Part shown: positions 17,367 through 26,087 of the stretch, one piece after another | Layout of the letters: each line of letters begins with the position of its first letter | How positions within the stretch are numbered: the first letter of the stretch is position 1 | From: Chara braunii | Lineage: Eukaryota; Streptophyta; Charophyceae; Charales; Characeae | Direction: 5' to 3' | Length of the DNA: 26,087 nt | NCBI GenBank assembly: GCA_003427395.1 | Contig: BFEA01000013.1 | Span: 3,561,036-3,587,122, forward strand | Position numbers and translations under genes: made by a program | Notes under the pieces: generated by a model | What the model saw: only the letters and a program-made list of their open reading frames with translations | The model's database searches: none | What the model was told of the DNA's origin: nothing

Positions 17367-19400
17367 ATGAGTGATATAGGCAGTAGTGAGGAGGAACAAC
17401 TAGTGGAACCTCTTAGAGTTACCCGAAGAACTGCTCTCAGTCGACCGATCACTTTCCCGGAGTTAGGGCCAGGAGAGGAAAGGAGGTTGCGGAGGGAAGC
17501 CAGGGAGAGGACGGCACTAAGGAGGACGAGGTCAGCAGCAGCCAGCTTAGAGGCCTCAATGGCTACCGCTTCCATGTCACAGGCCTCGTCCCACGCCACT
17601 TCGTCAGGGGTCAATCAGGGTATCTCTCAAGGTTCAATTAATCAATCTGTTGGCTCGCAAGTCAGCCAACAAACTCAACTCACACTGGAGGATTATGAGA
17701 TCCTCCAAGCAGAATAACTTCACGATGAGCTGCAGCGGCAGTTGAATGAGGCAGCGGCAGTTGAGTGTGGCAGCGACAGTTGGGTGAGGCAGCAGAGAGG
17801 AGACAAAGAGCAATATTGAGGAAAGCTAGACTAGGGAGCAGGAGGCAGGAGCTACGTTGATTAGAGGCACTAGACGACTACACACTCGACCCTGCAATAC
17901 AAGTGCTGCGTCGTTCGCTCCTATGCGTGGCAGAAACACAGGCTGTGCAGCAAGAAGTGCTGGCCGAACTAGTGGCTAGCCAGAACCGGATTTTGGCTGC
18001 ACTGCAAGCTCCTCGTCCAATGATGAGGCAGTCTCATTATGTTGTAGCTCCCCCTTCGGTTGTGGGTCCCTCAGTGACGTCGTCGCCGGTAGGGCCCTCT
18101 TTCTCACCTATGTTTGGCATGCCTCCTCCAGGTGGTTTAGTAGCAACAAGTGGTCCGGTCCTTAGAGCTTCTTCAGTACCATCAATGACGGTGGCAGCTG
18201 TAGTGCCATCGTCAGGACATGCTTACGTTAGCACCCACCAACCTGTCTCAGTGGCTATGCAGCCATTGTAGCAATCACCTGGCCAAATCCAACCCATGCA
18301 GTGGATGCCCAAGATTCCCTTGCTGAGTCCTAAGCCCTTCTCTGGCGACAAGAAGGATGAGGACCTGGATACTTGGGTGAGGACTGTGCCCACTTATGTG
18401 AGGCACAAGCTCACAAGACCAAAGCAGAAAGTTATAGTCGCTGCCTCCTTTTTAGAGGGATCACCAACACAATGGTTAAACGGTTTAGTGCAGCAGGGCT
18501 ATGGTTAGAACTTCGATGCCTGGGCCCAGGCTCAGACATTGGAAGACTTCGTACAGACTGTGTACAACAGGTGGCATGACCCTCAAGGGGCTCAGAAGGC
18601 CACTGACGCGATCAACAGTCTCTGTTGTTCCAAAAGGTACCAGACTCTACGCGAGGTCACAAACGCCATATAACGTCTGATCGCAGTACCTGCTGTGCGC
18701 TACGACCCGCACGTGCTCCTCACAGATTATTTGAGATGTCTGCCTACAGATGTCAAAAATAAACAGGTGGACGAGGCCAACATCGATGTTCATAGCTTCG
18801 CTACGTTCAACAAGAAAGCCTTAGATATAAAGGCTAAGCTTGGGCCCGTGCATCACGGTCAATTAGATGGTAGGAAGAAGAGACTTCCCCAAGACTAGAA
18901 GAAGAAAGGCCAACTCATGTTCGTCGACCATGACGGTAAAGGCGACTAAGATTGACGAATTCCCATACTATGGGGAAGACACAGAGCAGAATGGGGCCAG
19001 TGAGACTTCGGATGGGGGAGTGGTGGCACCTATCAAAGAGAAGGCTAGGGGGACCGAGAAGCAGAAGGTAGGCCGGTCCAAGGGTCAGGGTGACCAAGGA
19101 GTACCCGCATGGGTAAAACTTGGTTTAGATTACGAGGTGTGGAGAGACGTCCAGAACTTGCCGAGGCAAGAAGGTCACAACGAAGGTAGCCTCTCCAACA
19201 GTGGTGGGCTTATCTTCGAACCCTGGCAGTGCTTCTGCGAGCACTTCGCAATAAAACACCTCGGGCCAGAAGGAGTGTTAGCCGCTTTTACTTGTGTTGA
19301 AGTGGTAACGTTGCCTTCAAGGCTAGTGCCCCATCCGTCGCCCCTCGGACACATTCAGACCCACCGATTCTTTGTTCGAGAGATGTGTCTGAGTCCCTAG
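17367..19400 (+). pseudogene. gag: Element C gag (broken, zinc knuckle deleted)
   Basis: The start at 17367 (MSDIGSSEEEQL) opens an Arg/Glu-rich helix and a Ser/Gln-rich segment. TAA at 17715-17717 stands where element D has an Ala codon. A 19-bp triplicated unit (17732-17788) then disrupts the coiled coil. The Pro/Val linker (17903-18271), capsid start PFSGDKKDEDLDTWVRTVP (about 18338), later helices and the MFVDHDG region follow, with stops near 18271, 18508 and 18672. At 19142-19152 the 58 bases that encode the zinc knuckle in element D are reduced to 11, removing three of the four metal ligands. From about 19150 to 19400 only a degraded linker remains. Confidence 0.85.
17732..17788 (+). 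repeat. 19-bp unit repeated three times in C gag
   Basis: Copies at 17732, 17751 and 17770 (GCAGCGGCAGTTGAATGAG and variants). D has one copy of this region, so the expansion is specific to C. A 19-bp period shifts the frame with each added unit. Confidence 0.88.
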
Positions 19401-19509
19401 AAGAGCTACAGACTAAGTGGTCAAGGAAGGACCCTAGAGGCTTTTGGGCGATGATTAGTAAAGGTCCTAGGGATGAACATTTGTGGTAGAGGTTGACGTA
19501 GGCGGCCGC

Positions 19510-20029
19510 AAAAGTGGGTGCCTTCATAGAAATAGGCTCTACGCGAAACTTCATCGGTCGTGCTTGTGTGGATAGGCTGCTCTTAGGGGACCAAGTGCAG
19601 CGGCTTAGCAGATATGTAGCATCAACGGTAGTCAACAAGCACCGCATGGTTGTACATGACTATGTCAACAAGCACCGCATGGTAGTCTACACCTCCTATG
19701 GAGGAGGGGAATTGAGACATAAAATCCCATTCCTTGTCGGCGATAAACTGCCATTTAACATGCTGCTAGGTATGTACTACCTCGAGGTCGCTCAACCTCA
19801 GTTCGATTGGGATAGAAAGGTAATGATCCACAAGTTGTCGAACGGTAGAACCATTAGACTGCAGAAGTTCAAAGCTAGCAGTCTAGTGGAAAACTACGGG
19901 TGCATATGTGCATCTTCCTTCTATAACTACTATAAGCAGAATCGCGAGCAAGACATGTACTTAGTCTTTGTCTCTGAGAAAGGGGAGGCCGTAAAGTCAC
20001 CCCCTGAGATAGAGGCAGTCGTCACGTAA
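19510..20029 (+). pseudogene. Element C protease
   Basis: Retropepsin-like domain homologous to D at 10557-11090. The active site reads FIEIGSTRNFIGR: Glu replaces the catalytic Asp, which should abolish activity. A 42-bp tandem duplication repeats VNKHRMVV (about 19631-19690). The LPFNMLLGM motif and the Tyr/Asn-rich linker (CASSFYNYYKQNRE) are kept. The frame continues to 20029. Confidence 0.83.
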
Positions 20030-20059
20030 TATTCAAACCTTCTTTAGGAGCCCGCTGGT

Positions 20060-20870
20060 GTGGTGGAAAGGGAGGTGGTCCATGAAGTCCATGCAATAGA
20101 TGTTGTCCCAGGTAGTAAGGTACCTAGAGAACAAATCTATAGGATGTCTCTTGCGGAGTTGGATGAGCTCCGCCGCCAACTCAAAGAGCTCATAGAGAAA
20201 GGATGGATTCGGCCTAGTACCTCCCCTTACGGTGTACCAATCTTATTTGTTCCCAAGAAGGAAGGTACACTAAGGATGTGCATTGACTGTAGGGGCCTCA
20301 ATGCCATCACCGTAAAGAACGCAGAGCCCCTACCCCGCATCGACGACCTATTGGATAGAGTGCAAGGATGCCGGTACTTTACAAAGATAGATCTAAAGTC
20401 CTGAAACCATCAAATTGCCATTAGACCTGAAGACCAACACAAAACCGCTTTCCAGACCAGGTACGGTCTGTACGAGTTTGTGGTGATGCCCTTTGGCCTA
20501 TGCAATGCACCTGGAACATTCCAACACACAATGAATAGGATTTTTCATGATTACTTAGACAAGTTTATCGTCGTGTACCTCGACGATATCCTTATCTTTA
20601 GTACAACTGTAGAGGAGCATGCGCACTTGAAAATAGTGCTAGGTCTCCTAAGACAACACAAGTACAATGTAAACTTGGAGAAATGTGAGTCCGCGCGCAC
20701 CAAGATCTTCTTGTACTTGGGCCATGAAATTTGCGCGGATGGGCTGAGGTCGAACGATGCCAAAGTGGCCAGCATACGAGACGGGCCCAGACCTCGGACT
20801 ATTTCGAGGTCCGATCGTTTTTGGGGATGACGGGCTACTATTGTCCGTTCGTTAAAAACTATAGTACTAA
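20060..20870 (+). pseudogene. Element C reverse transcriptase
   Basis: Order: [49 protein letters not shown], then TGA at 20402-20404 in place of the Gly codon of the usual SGYHQI. The same frame continues with VVMPFGLCNAPGTF and the catalytic YLDDILIF (about 20575). A frameshift near 20810 moves SFLGMTGYYCPFVKNYS to the next frame. Codons are otherwise well kept, suggesting few lesions since insertion. Confidence 0.9.
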
Positions 20871-21447
20871 AGCTTCCCCACTAACAGATCTCACTCGCCT
20901 TGACACCCCTTCGAAGTGGACCGAAGAGTGTGAAGCAAACTTCAAGCAATTGAAGTATGCTCTGACACACTACGAAGTCCTCAAACTTCCAAATCCTGAG
21001 CAGCCCTTTGTTGTGACAACAGACGCCAGCCAATACGGCATAGGTGCGGTGCTAACTTAAAAGGAGGGGAAAAAGTTGAGGCCCATCGAGTACATGAGCA
21101 AGAAGATGCCATCTCAAAAGTTAGCAAAGTCCACGTATGAGCGTGAGCTCTATGCCGTCTATAGAGCGCTAGTCCACTGGAGACACTATCTCCTAGGCAG
21201 ATTCTTTTACTTGAGATCTGACCATGAGACTTTGCGTTGGATCAAGACTCAACCTGAACTTTTTGACGCACTCAAAAGGTGGATTCAAGTGATAGACATG
21301 TATGAATATCAACTTGATCCAATTAAGGGAGAGTATAACAAGGTGGCTGATGCACTATCACGTCAGGCAGATTATCTGGGCGCGCTAGTGACTGAATTTG
21401 GCATATCTGACCATCTAACTCGATCTTTGGTGGAGGTTTATCAATAG
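20871..21447 (+). pseudogene. Element C RNase H
   Basis: RNase H with D in TTDASQYGIG, E in STYERELYAV, D in RSDHETLRW and D in VADALSRQAD. A TAA at 21058-21060, after GAVLT, stands where a Gln codon (CAA) is expected, a single C-to-T change; the same frame resumes with KEGKKLRPIEYMSKKMP. A second in-frame TAG ends the tether at 21445-21447. Confidence 0.9.
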
Positions 21448-21456
21448 GATCCGGTA

Positions 21457-23013
21457 ATGTCTGAGATCATTCGTAAGTTAGAAGCGAAAGATAAAGTAAC
21501 TTCTGACGAATTTACGACAATAAATGGCTTGTCGTTTCTTGAGAAGGCAGGGAACAAAAGATTGTGTGTCACAAATAGAGAGTCTCTTCGTAGTTTGTTT
21601 TTAGGAGAATGTCATGATCCAAGAGGTCATTTCGTTTATAGGAAGACTTCAGCTAACCTAGTACAAAGATTTTGGTGGCCTTCTATGATGCAAGATGCCA
21701 AGAAGTACATTGAAACTTGCCAGGTTTGCCAACGAGACAAACCCAGGACTTAGGCTCCGCTAGGGCTTATCAAGCCCTTGCCGATTCGTGAAGCTCATGA
21801 TGGACTTCATGGATACTATTGTGACCAGTAGGTCTGGGAAGAGACACATCTTCGTTATAGTGGACCGTTTTTCCAAATATGCAAGACTAATCGCTATGTC
21901 GGAAACTGCAAAAACTGATTATGTTATCAAACTGTTTATGGATATCTGGGTGCGGGAGTTCGGATTGCCCAAGTCCATCTCTTGCGCCTCATGTCACCAT
22001 GAGGATTGGACCATATAACCACAATTGGTAGTTCCCGTGCGTCTGGCGTATGGCCTTTGAGGATCGATAGAGACGCTTCGTCTAGCGAGCCTGCCGAGTT
22101 ACTCTATCCACTCAAGCGGCCTTTCTGCCGTATTTCTTGGGCGTCGGTGACAGGGATGTTCGCTTTGCAAGCGAACTGTGGCAGAATACAGCCCAACAGA
22201 TGGGAACCAAAGTGCAGATGACATCAGGGAGCCACCCTGAGTCAAACGAACAGCTGGAACAAATGAACCGAGTAGTGCAGCGCCAGCTTGTACAACAACG
22301 TTGTGCACAACACTACTGGCACGACTCCCAACCAATTGCATTTTGGTTGGAAGCCCAGTTTCGACTTATATTTTCTACTGGCTGGGTGTCAATCAACTCC
22401 AGCACCTGGCAGCATGGAATTTGCTGTCAAGTACGAACAGATGCTGCAGCAGGCCGTTGAACACATTAGGAAGTCTAAGGATGCTATGATTGCATATGAG
22501 AACAAACACAGACGACCATCTAACTTTCAGGTAGGGGACAGAGTTTGGGTAAAGTCATCTGAACTGGGACAGGAATTAGGGATCTCCGAAAAACTAATGT
22601 CACTTTATTTCGGACCTTGGGAGGTCCTAGACGTCATGAGCGATCAGATGGATGTACCCTCCTATGTGATTCGCATCCCGCCACACCTACGCACACACCC
22701 GGTCTTTCACGCCTCAAAGCTGGCACCTTTCGCCGAAACCGCACTGTTTGCCTCCAGACGGTCAATGCTGCGCCCGACCATGGATGATGAAGTCCACATT
22801 GACGAAATCATGGAGCATCGAATGATGCCAGTGCCTAAACCACCGGGCAGAGGCCGTCCTCCCAAGCCGAGGATGCAATATCATGTCAGGTTTAGACACC
22901 ATCTTGATCCCAGCGAAGATCGGTGGTTCACAAGAGAAGAACTCCAGCGAACAGCACCTCAAGTGATTGCAGGCTATGAAAGAGAACTCAAGGGAGAGAT
23001 GCGTGCAGATTAG
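21457..23013 (+). pseudogene. int: Element C integrase with chromodomain-like C-terminus
   Basis: The HHCC zinc region is complete (ECHDPRGHF ... CQVCQRDK). After a TAG near 21751 and a frame change, the core has D in MDFMDTI and, beyond a 163-bp insertion (21980-22142), D in GDRDVRF and E in EQLEQMN. About 26 residues are missing between VVQRQL and YNNVVHN, with another frame change near 22270-22290. From 22288 one open frame of 241 codons carries TGTTPNQLHFGW, the GPY/F module (FGPWEVLDV, HPVFHASKL) and a tail with DEIMEHRM, YHVRFRHHLDPSEDRWF and a final helix, the layout of a chromodomain. Chromodomains target chromovirus insertion to heterochromatin. The stop is at 23011-23013. Confidence 0.87.
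21980..22142. other. 163-bp insertion in element C integrase core
   Basis: LPKSI before and GDRDVRF after are directly adjacent in other Ty3 integrases, as in element B. The insert begins TCTTGCGC and ends TCTTGGGC, a near-direct repeat. No coding sequence, inverted ends or match elsewhere in the window was seen. Confidence 0.7.
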
Positions 23014-23036
23014 AAGACTTCTCCGAGGACTGTCGA

Positions 23037-23050
23037 AGTAAAGGAGGGAA
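23037..23050 (+). other. Polypurine tract of element C
   Basis: AGTAAAGGAGGGAA, almost all purine, directly before the 3' LTR start TGCGAGGATC at 23051, the expected site for plus-strand priming. Confidence 0.8.
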
Positions 23051-24049
23051 TGCGAGGATCTGGGTCCTCAGCAGGCCTGAGGGGCCCTACGACAAATGTG
23101 CCCGCCCTAAGTGAAGGCGGGCCTAACAAATTTGGAGAGGCCCTCTGCTGTCAATTTCGTATTTGGGGTCCAGGAAGTTGTGACGCGCCAGTTGGTTGAG
23201 GGAAACAAAGGCCGAGCAGCAAAGACATTCCACGGCTTCCAGGACTTTCCTGAAATGCAGGCCCTGGGCAAGAATCGCAGCCTCGTACACAGATAGTTGG
23301 GAGGCCCAATCGAACGAGGCCCAACAGCTGCAACAGAGGCACAACCTCCTAGGGCCTACCGGAAGCTTCTAGGCAGAGGCCCAGGCCAGCCAGGCCGCCG
23401 GCGCAGGTAGGCTCTTTCCATATAGGAAAGAGATCACTGCTTGTGCTCTCATTCAGGCACTTGCCAGATGATGCGCCGGCGCTGCTGGAGCAATTGCTCG
23501 AGGGCTGCTGAGCGCTAAGGGCAAGGTGCTGCGCTCGTGCGGTCGTGCAGAAAGCAGGGTGCTGCTGAGGGCAGCGCCATAGCCCAGCCTCCATAGCTGG
23601 CTGGGGCTTGGACCACAGTGAGGCGCAGAGGTGGTCTTCGGGTGTACAGAGGGAAGGCGTGGGTGTAAGTCTAGGAGAGAGAGAAGGATGATGATGATGA
23701 TGATGATGTGAGGGCACATACCTGGTATTGGTGATGGTCTGCATTGGGCGACATCTTCAAGTACTCCGCGCGCTACTGATGTCAACAGTTGCATTGTCAA
23801 TTAGTAGACAGGTAGTAACTGTGTAGGAAGTAGGTTGGGCGCCGAGCGCCAAGTAGGGAGAAGGTCCTGGACTCTTGTGTTGGCGGTGGCAAGAGCAAGC
23901 TCTCATTGACATTGGTTTTCAGTGTTACGATTCTCCATTGGTGTCATATTGGTGCAATACTGCTTTCTGGACACTCTTATACTTTCCCGCTTTCAATGTG
24001 GTTGTGCATTCTGGATATTGTCATCTCGCTATTGCTCATTTTCCTTGCA
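23051..24049 (+). repeat. 3' LTR of element C (999 bp)
   Basis: Starts TGCGAGGATC after the polypurine tract and ends TTCCTTGCA at 24049. The first about 270 bp match the LTR fragment of D (13257-12985 inverted); the last about 310 bp match the 5' LTR remnant at 15767-16074. It contains a (GAT)n run at about 23685-23706 and the conserved GC hairpin at 23100-23122. Open frames inside it have no recognisable content. Confidence 0.87.
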
Positions 24050-24584
24050 CAAGGAAGTGAATCAGATTATCACACAGGGGTTGTAGAACAAATCTATCCA
24101 CTACACAACCCACATGACTCCGAACGAGTTACACATCGGTTGGCGGATCAACAACCCTCTTGATTTCTTGTTTCCTGATCGTCCCAGTGGTCTGACCCCT
24201 GGCATGCCTGGTTATGGAATTGAGTATCGAAACTGCCGAGTTTAAATTCCTCAATTGGTGACACAGGCATGCGACTTTTAAGGGAGGAGACCATGTTTGG
24301 ATTCGGATTACTGAAACTTCAGATAAGAAGGCTGTGTATCTAGTATGTTACTCCCACAGTACTACGGCCCATCGCAAATTTTGAAAGTCATAGGGGATGA
24401 TGACTTTGGCCCTTCGCATGTGGTTGATGTGCCGCCTCATTTTCACACACATCAAATTCTGAAAGTCGTAGGGCCTGATGACTTCGGCAGTTCCTATGTG
24501 GTTGACTTGCCACCTCGTTTGCGCACATATCCAGTGTTCCATGCTTCTAAGTTGTATCCTTACACTGCAGGAGCAAGAGCGTGA
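24050..24584 (+). pseudogene. int: Element E integrase, C-terminal part
   Basis: A different Ty3-type integrase interrupted by C. The frame HKEVNQIITQGL, a TAG, then NKSIHYTTHMTPNELHIGW and PLDFLFPDRPSGLTPGMPGY is visible, the end of the core in another lineage. After stops near 24244 and a frame change come GDHVWIRITETSD (about 24280) and the GPY/F-like module QYYGPSQILKVIGDDDFG to HPVFHASKL-type PVFHASKLYPYT, ending at 24584. About 20 residues between VNQII and NKSIHY are missing. A 78-bp in-frame duplication doubles part of the GPY/F module. Confidence 0.82.
24375..24530 (+). repeat. 78-bp tandem duplication in element E integrase
   Basis: Units start at 24375 and 24453 and encode QILKVIGDDDFGPSHVVDVP and QILKVVGPDDFGSSYVVDLP, each 26 codons, so the frame is kept. 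The units differ at about a fifth of positions. Confidence 0.9.
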
Positions 24585-25010
24585 TCAGGACTGCGTGGGA
24601 GACTAAGTTCTACTTCCTTTTCTGATCGCAATGTGATGATCCCAAGCTCCCTTGACGGCGGGCATAAAGGTCAGGACAGAATGTACCAAGGGTAATTCCT
24701 GTATCATCCTCTTGTTGAACTCTATTCTCTCATAAAGTTCTCATCAAATCTGCATTTCTACTTCCTGTCCTGATAACTGCACGAGAAAGAGCCTGATCAG
24801 GACTACGTGGGAGACTGAGTTCTACTTCCTTTTCTGATCGCAATGCGATGATCCCAAGCTCCTTTGAAGGCGGACATAAAGGTCAGGACAGAATGTACCA
24901 AGTGTATTTCCTGTATCATCCTCTTGATGAACTCTATTCTCTCATAAAGTTCTCATCAAATCTGCATTTCTACTTCCTTTCCTGATCGAGATCCTACCAT
25001 CCCCTGCTCC
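24576..25010 (+). repeat. 212-bp tandem repeat downstream of E integrase
   Basis: TGATCAGGACT...GTGGGAGACT recurs at 24582 and 24794, with near-identical sequence throughout. A shorter degenerate third copy (ATATAAAG, GGTCAGGACAG) lies at about 24985-25070. Position suggests the 3' untranslated part of element E. Confidence 0.88.
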
Positions 25011-25049
25011 ATTCACGGCAGATATAAAGTTGACAAAATTCGTGCTACG

Positions 25050-25080
25050 AAGGAAAAAGGTCAGGACAGTGCAATAAATC
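25050..25080 (+). other. Possible polypurine tract and 3' LTR start of element E
   Basis: GAAGGAAAAAGG at about 25049-25060 is followed after a short gap by TGCAATAAATCGC (25070), which shares TGCAATAA with the LTR start of element B. No LTR end was found to the right. Confidence 0.25.
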
Positions 25081-25117
25081 GCAGTATCCCTAACTGTGTT
25101 CGCTGTTTCCTTGGTTT

Positions 25118-25320
25118 GGGCCTTGCGGGACTTGATCCCATGACCTGTAATTTGTATGTTTGGTTTGTTGTTAGCTTCGAGCCCTACTGGGCTTGATAGT
25201 TAGATCTGTAGTTAACAGTCTCTATTTTGGTGAATGACTGTTTTGAGCCTTATTGGGCTTGAACCTTGAACATGTTGCTAGTAGTCTCTACTTCGTAGTC
25301 TTAGGCCTTTCAGCCTTGTT
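25118..25320 (+). repeat. Degenerate 61-66-bp repeats
   Basis: Three weak copies beginning at about 25118, 25179 and 25245, each with GRGCCYTAYTGGGCTTGA, then GTAGTTAACAGTCTCTA or a variant. A shorter fourth resemblance (AGGCCTTTCAGCCTTGTTG) follows. Confidence 0.6.
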
Positions 25321-26087
25321 GTTTTGTCCTTTTCTGCCTTTCTGGAAACTGGTCGGTCCGTAGGTCTTTCTTTTGCGTGTCCTAGCCTTGGGTCCCCTTA
25401 GTGTAGGTTTCCATCTAGATGCATGTAGGTAGATCGTGACTGTTTGGTCGTAGATGTTTGCTGTTTGGACGGTCAGATAGGTACGTAGGTGGCTGCTGTG
25501 TTGTAGGTCTAGGGAAGTCGGGTAGACGTAGGCAGAGGGCGACGAATTTGGGTCTTTTGGTGGCTTTTTTTCTTTTCACGGTCTTGGTGGAGGTCGCGTT
25601 GCTTCCCTGCTGCGCTATTGTGGGCATGAACGCAAGGCATCTTCTCCACATGCTGCTGGCGGCCATAGCTGGGGCCGGCCATCTCCATTGGTGACAGCTC
25701 TGGGCTCAGCACCCAAGTGCTGTTGAGCGCTTCCTCATATTTGTCTGCTTGTTGGGGTTTGGTCAGCTGCCACCGAAGCTGCACTTTCAGTGGTTCTTCT
25801 TCGACGTGGCAGATCGTCATCTTCATCCAGTTGCTGTTCTTCTTCATCATCATGGGAGCCGCGCTCCCCTGCTGAGTGAACACTTCATCTGCAGTGGGCT
25901 TCTTGAGTGGTGCAGAGAGAGCTGTTGGATTTAGGAGGGTGTGTGGCGATTGGCAGGCTTGATAGGCTGGGTGCTTGCAAGCACCATAGTGTAGCACATC
26001 AGAAAGTGAAATGCACTGAGAGCCTAGGATCTAGCAATGACGAAAGTGGCAACAACCAGCAGCATAGGTGCAACATTCACAAGATGT
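25321..26087. other. Right edge; no gene recognised
   Basis: G/T-rich and then mixed sequence. A minus-strand open frame of 162 codons (25997-25509) has no recognised motif, starts within ordinary sequence and ends in a Lys/Arg/Pro-rich tail. It could be an exon or chance, and is not called a gene. Confidence 0.4.

Larger units (their letters stand above)
15760..24049 (+). mobile_element. Element C: chromovirus-type Ty3/gypsy retrotransposon
   Basis: The most complete element: 5' LTR remnant, iMet primer site, 1.3-kb leader, gag, protease, RT, RNase H, integrase with chromodomain-like tail, polypurine tract and 3' LTR. About 8.3 kb remains. Roughly 690 bp at the front of the 5' LTR is missing, with the break near 15760. 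The right end (24049) abuts the integrase of element E, so C appears to have inserted there. Stops, frameshifts and deletions affect every gene. Confidence 0.9.

Noticed and set aside
25509-25997. 162-codon minus-strand ORF
   Set aside because: No recognised domain, splice context or homology within the window; could be an exon but cannot be supported.

Overview
This is eukaryotic, plant-lineage DNA: a retrotransposon graveyard built in and around a split host gene. Introns with canonical GT/AG borders, chromovirus-type Ty3/gypsy elements primed by initiator tRNA-Met, and two exons of an LPCAT/LPEAT2-type lysophospholipid acyltransferase all point to a streptophyte. The gag style (K/E-rich coiled coil beginning MVDTRSGKST) recalls charophyte algae such as Chara, but that is an inference. 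No bacterial gene, CRISPR array, rRNA or tRNA gene was seen.

Layout, left to right. (A) About 1-2970, + strand: leader and gag of a Ty3-like element, with an array of about 14 TTGACC units upstream, cut off inside its zinc knuckle. (B) About 2970-9647, - strand: a Ty3/gypsy element with gag, protease, reverse transcriptase, RNase H and integrase, a 1147-bp 5' LTR (TGCAAT...ATTGCA) and a tRNA-iMet primer site. Its integrase is cut off exactly where A ends. B's LTR begins inside the reverse transcriptase of (D), 9648-13257, - strand, a second family keeping an LTR fragment, gag, protease and part of RT. The D RT also carries a foldback (MITE-like) insertion holding a one-base assembly gap. (Host) 13466-13583 and 14057-14334, - strand: two adjoining exons of the acyltransferase gene; the splice phase restores an EF-hand loop. 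(C) 15760-24049, + strand: same family as D, with a 5' LTR remnant, iMet primer site, long leader, broken gag-PR-RT-RH-IN-chromodomain, a polypurine tract and a 999-bp 3' LTR. (E) 24050-about 25080, + strand: 3' part of another element's integrase, with C abutting it inside the integrase coding region, followed by a 212-bp tandem repeat.

Every pol gene is broken by stops, frameshifts or deletions, so no autonomous element remains. Several stops look like C-to-T (or G-to-A) changes in CAG, CAA or TGG codons. Inferred order of events: D entered the downstream intron of the host gene in the same orientation; B then entered D; C entered E; deletion or rearrangement later joined B to A and removed most of C's 5' LTR. 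C and D are inverted homologous copies on either side of the two host exons.

Most distinctive signals: the foldback insertion with its gap artefact; a GCCACGTCA (TGACGTGGC) motif array in B's LTR and again downstream of its primer site; a signal-peptide-like N-terminus ahead of B's gag; a leader segment shared by A and C; and the EF-hand gene whose introns host the nest.
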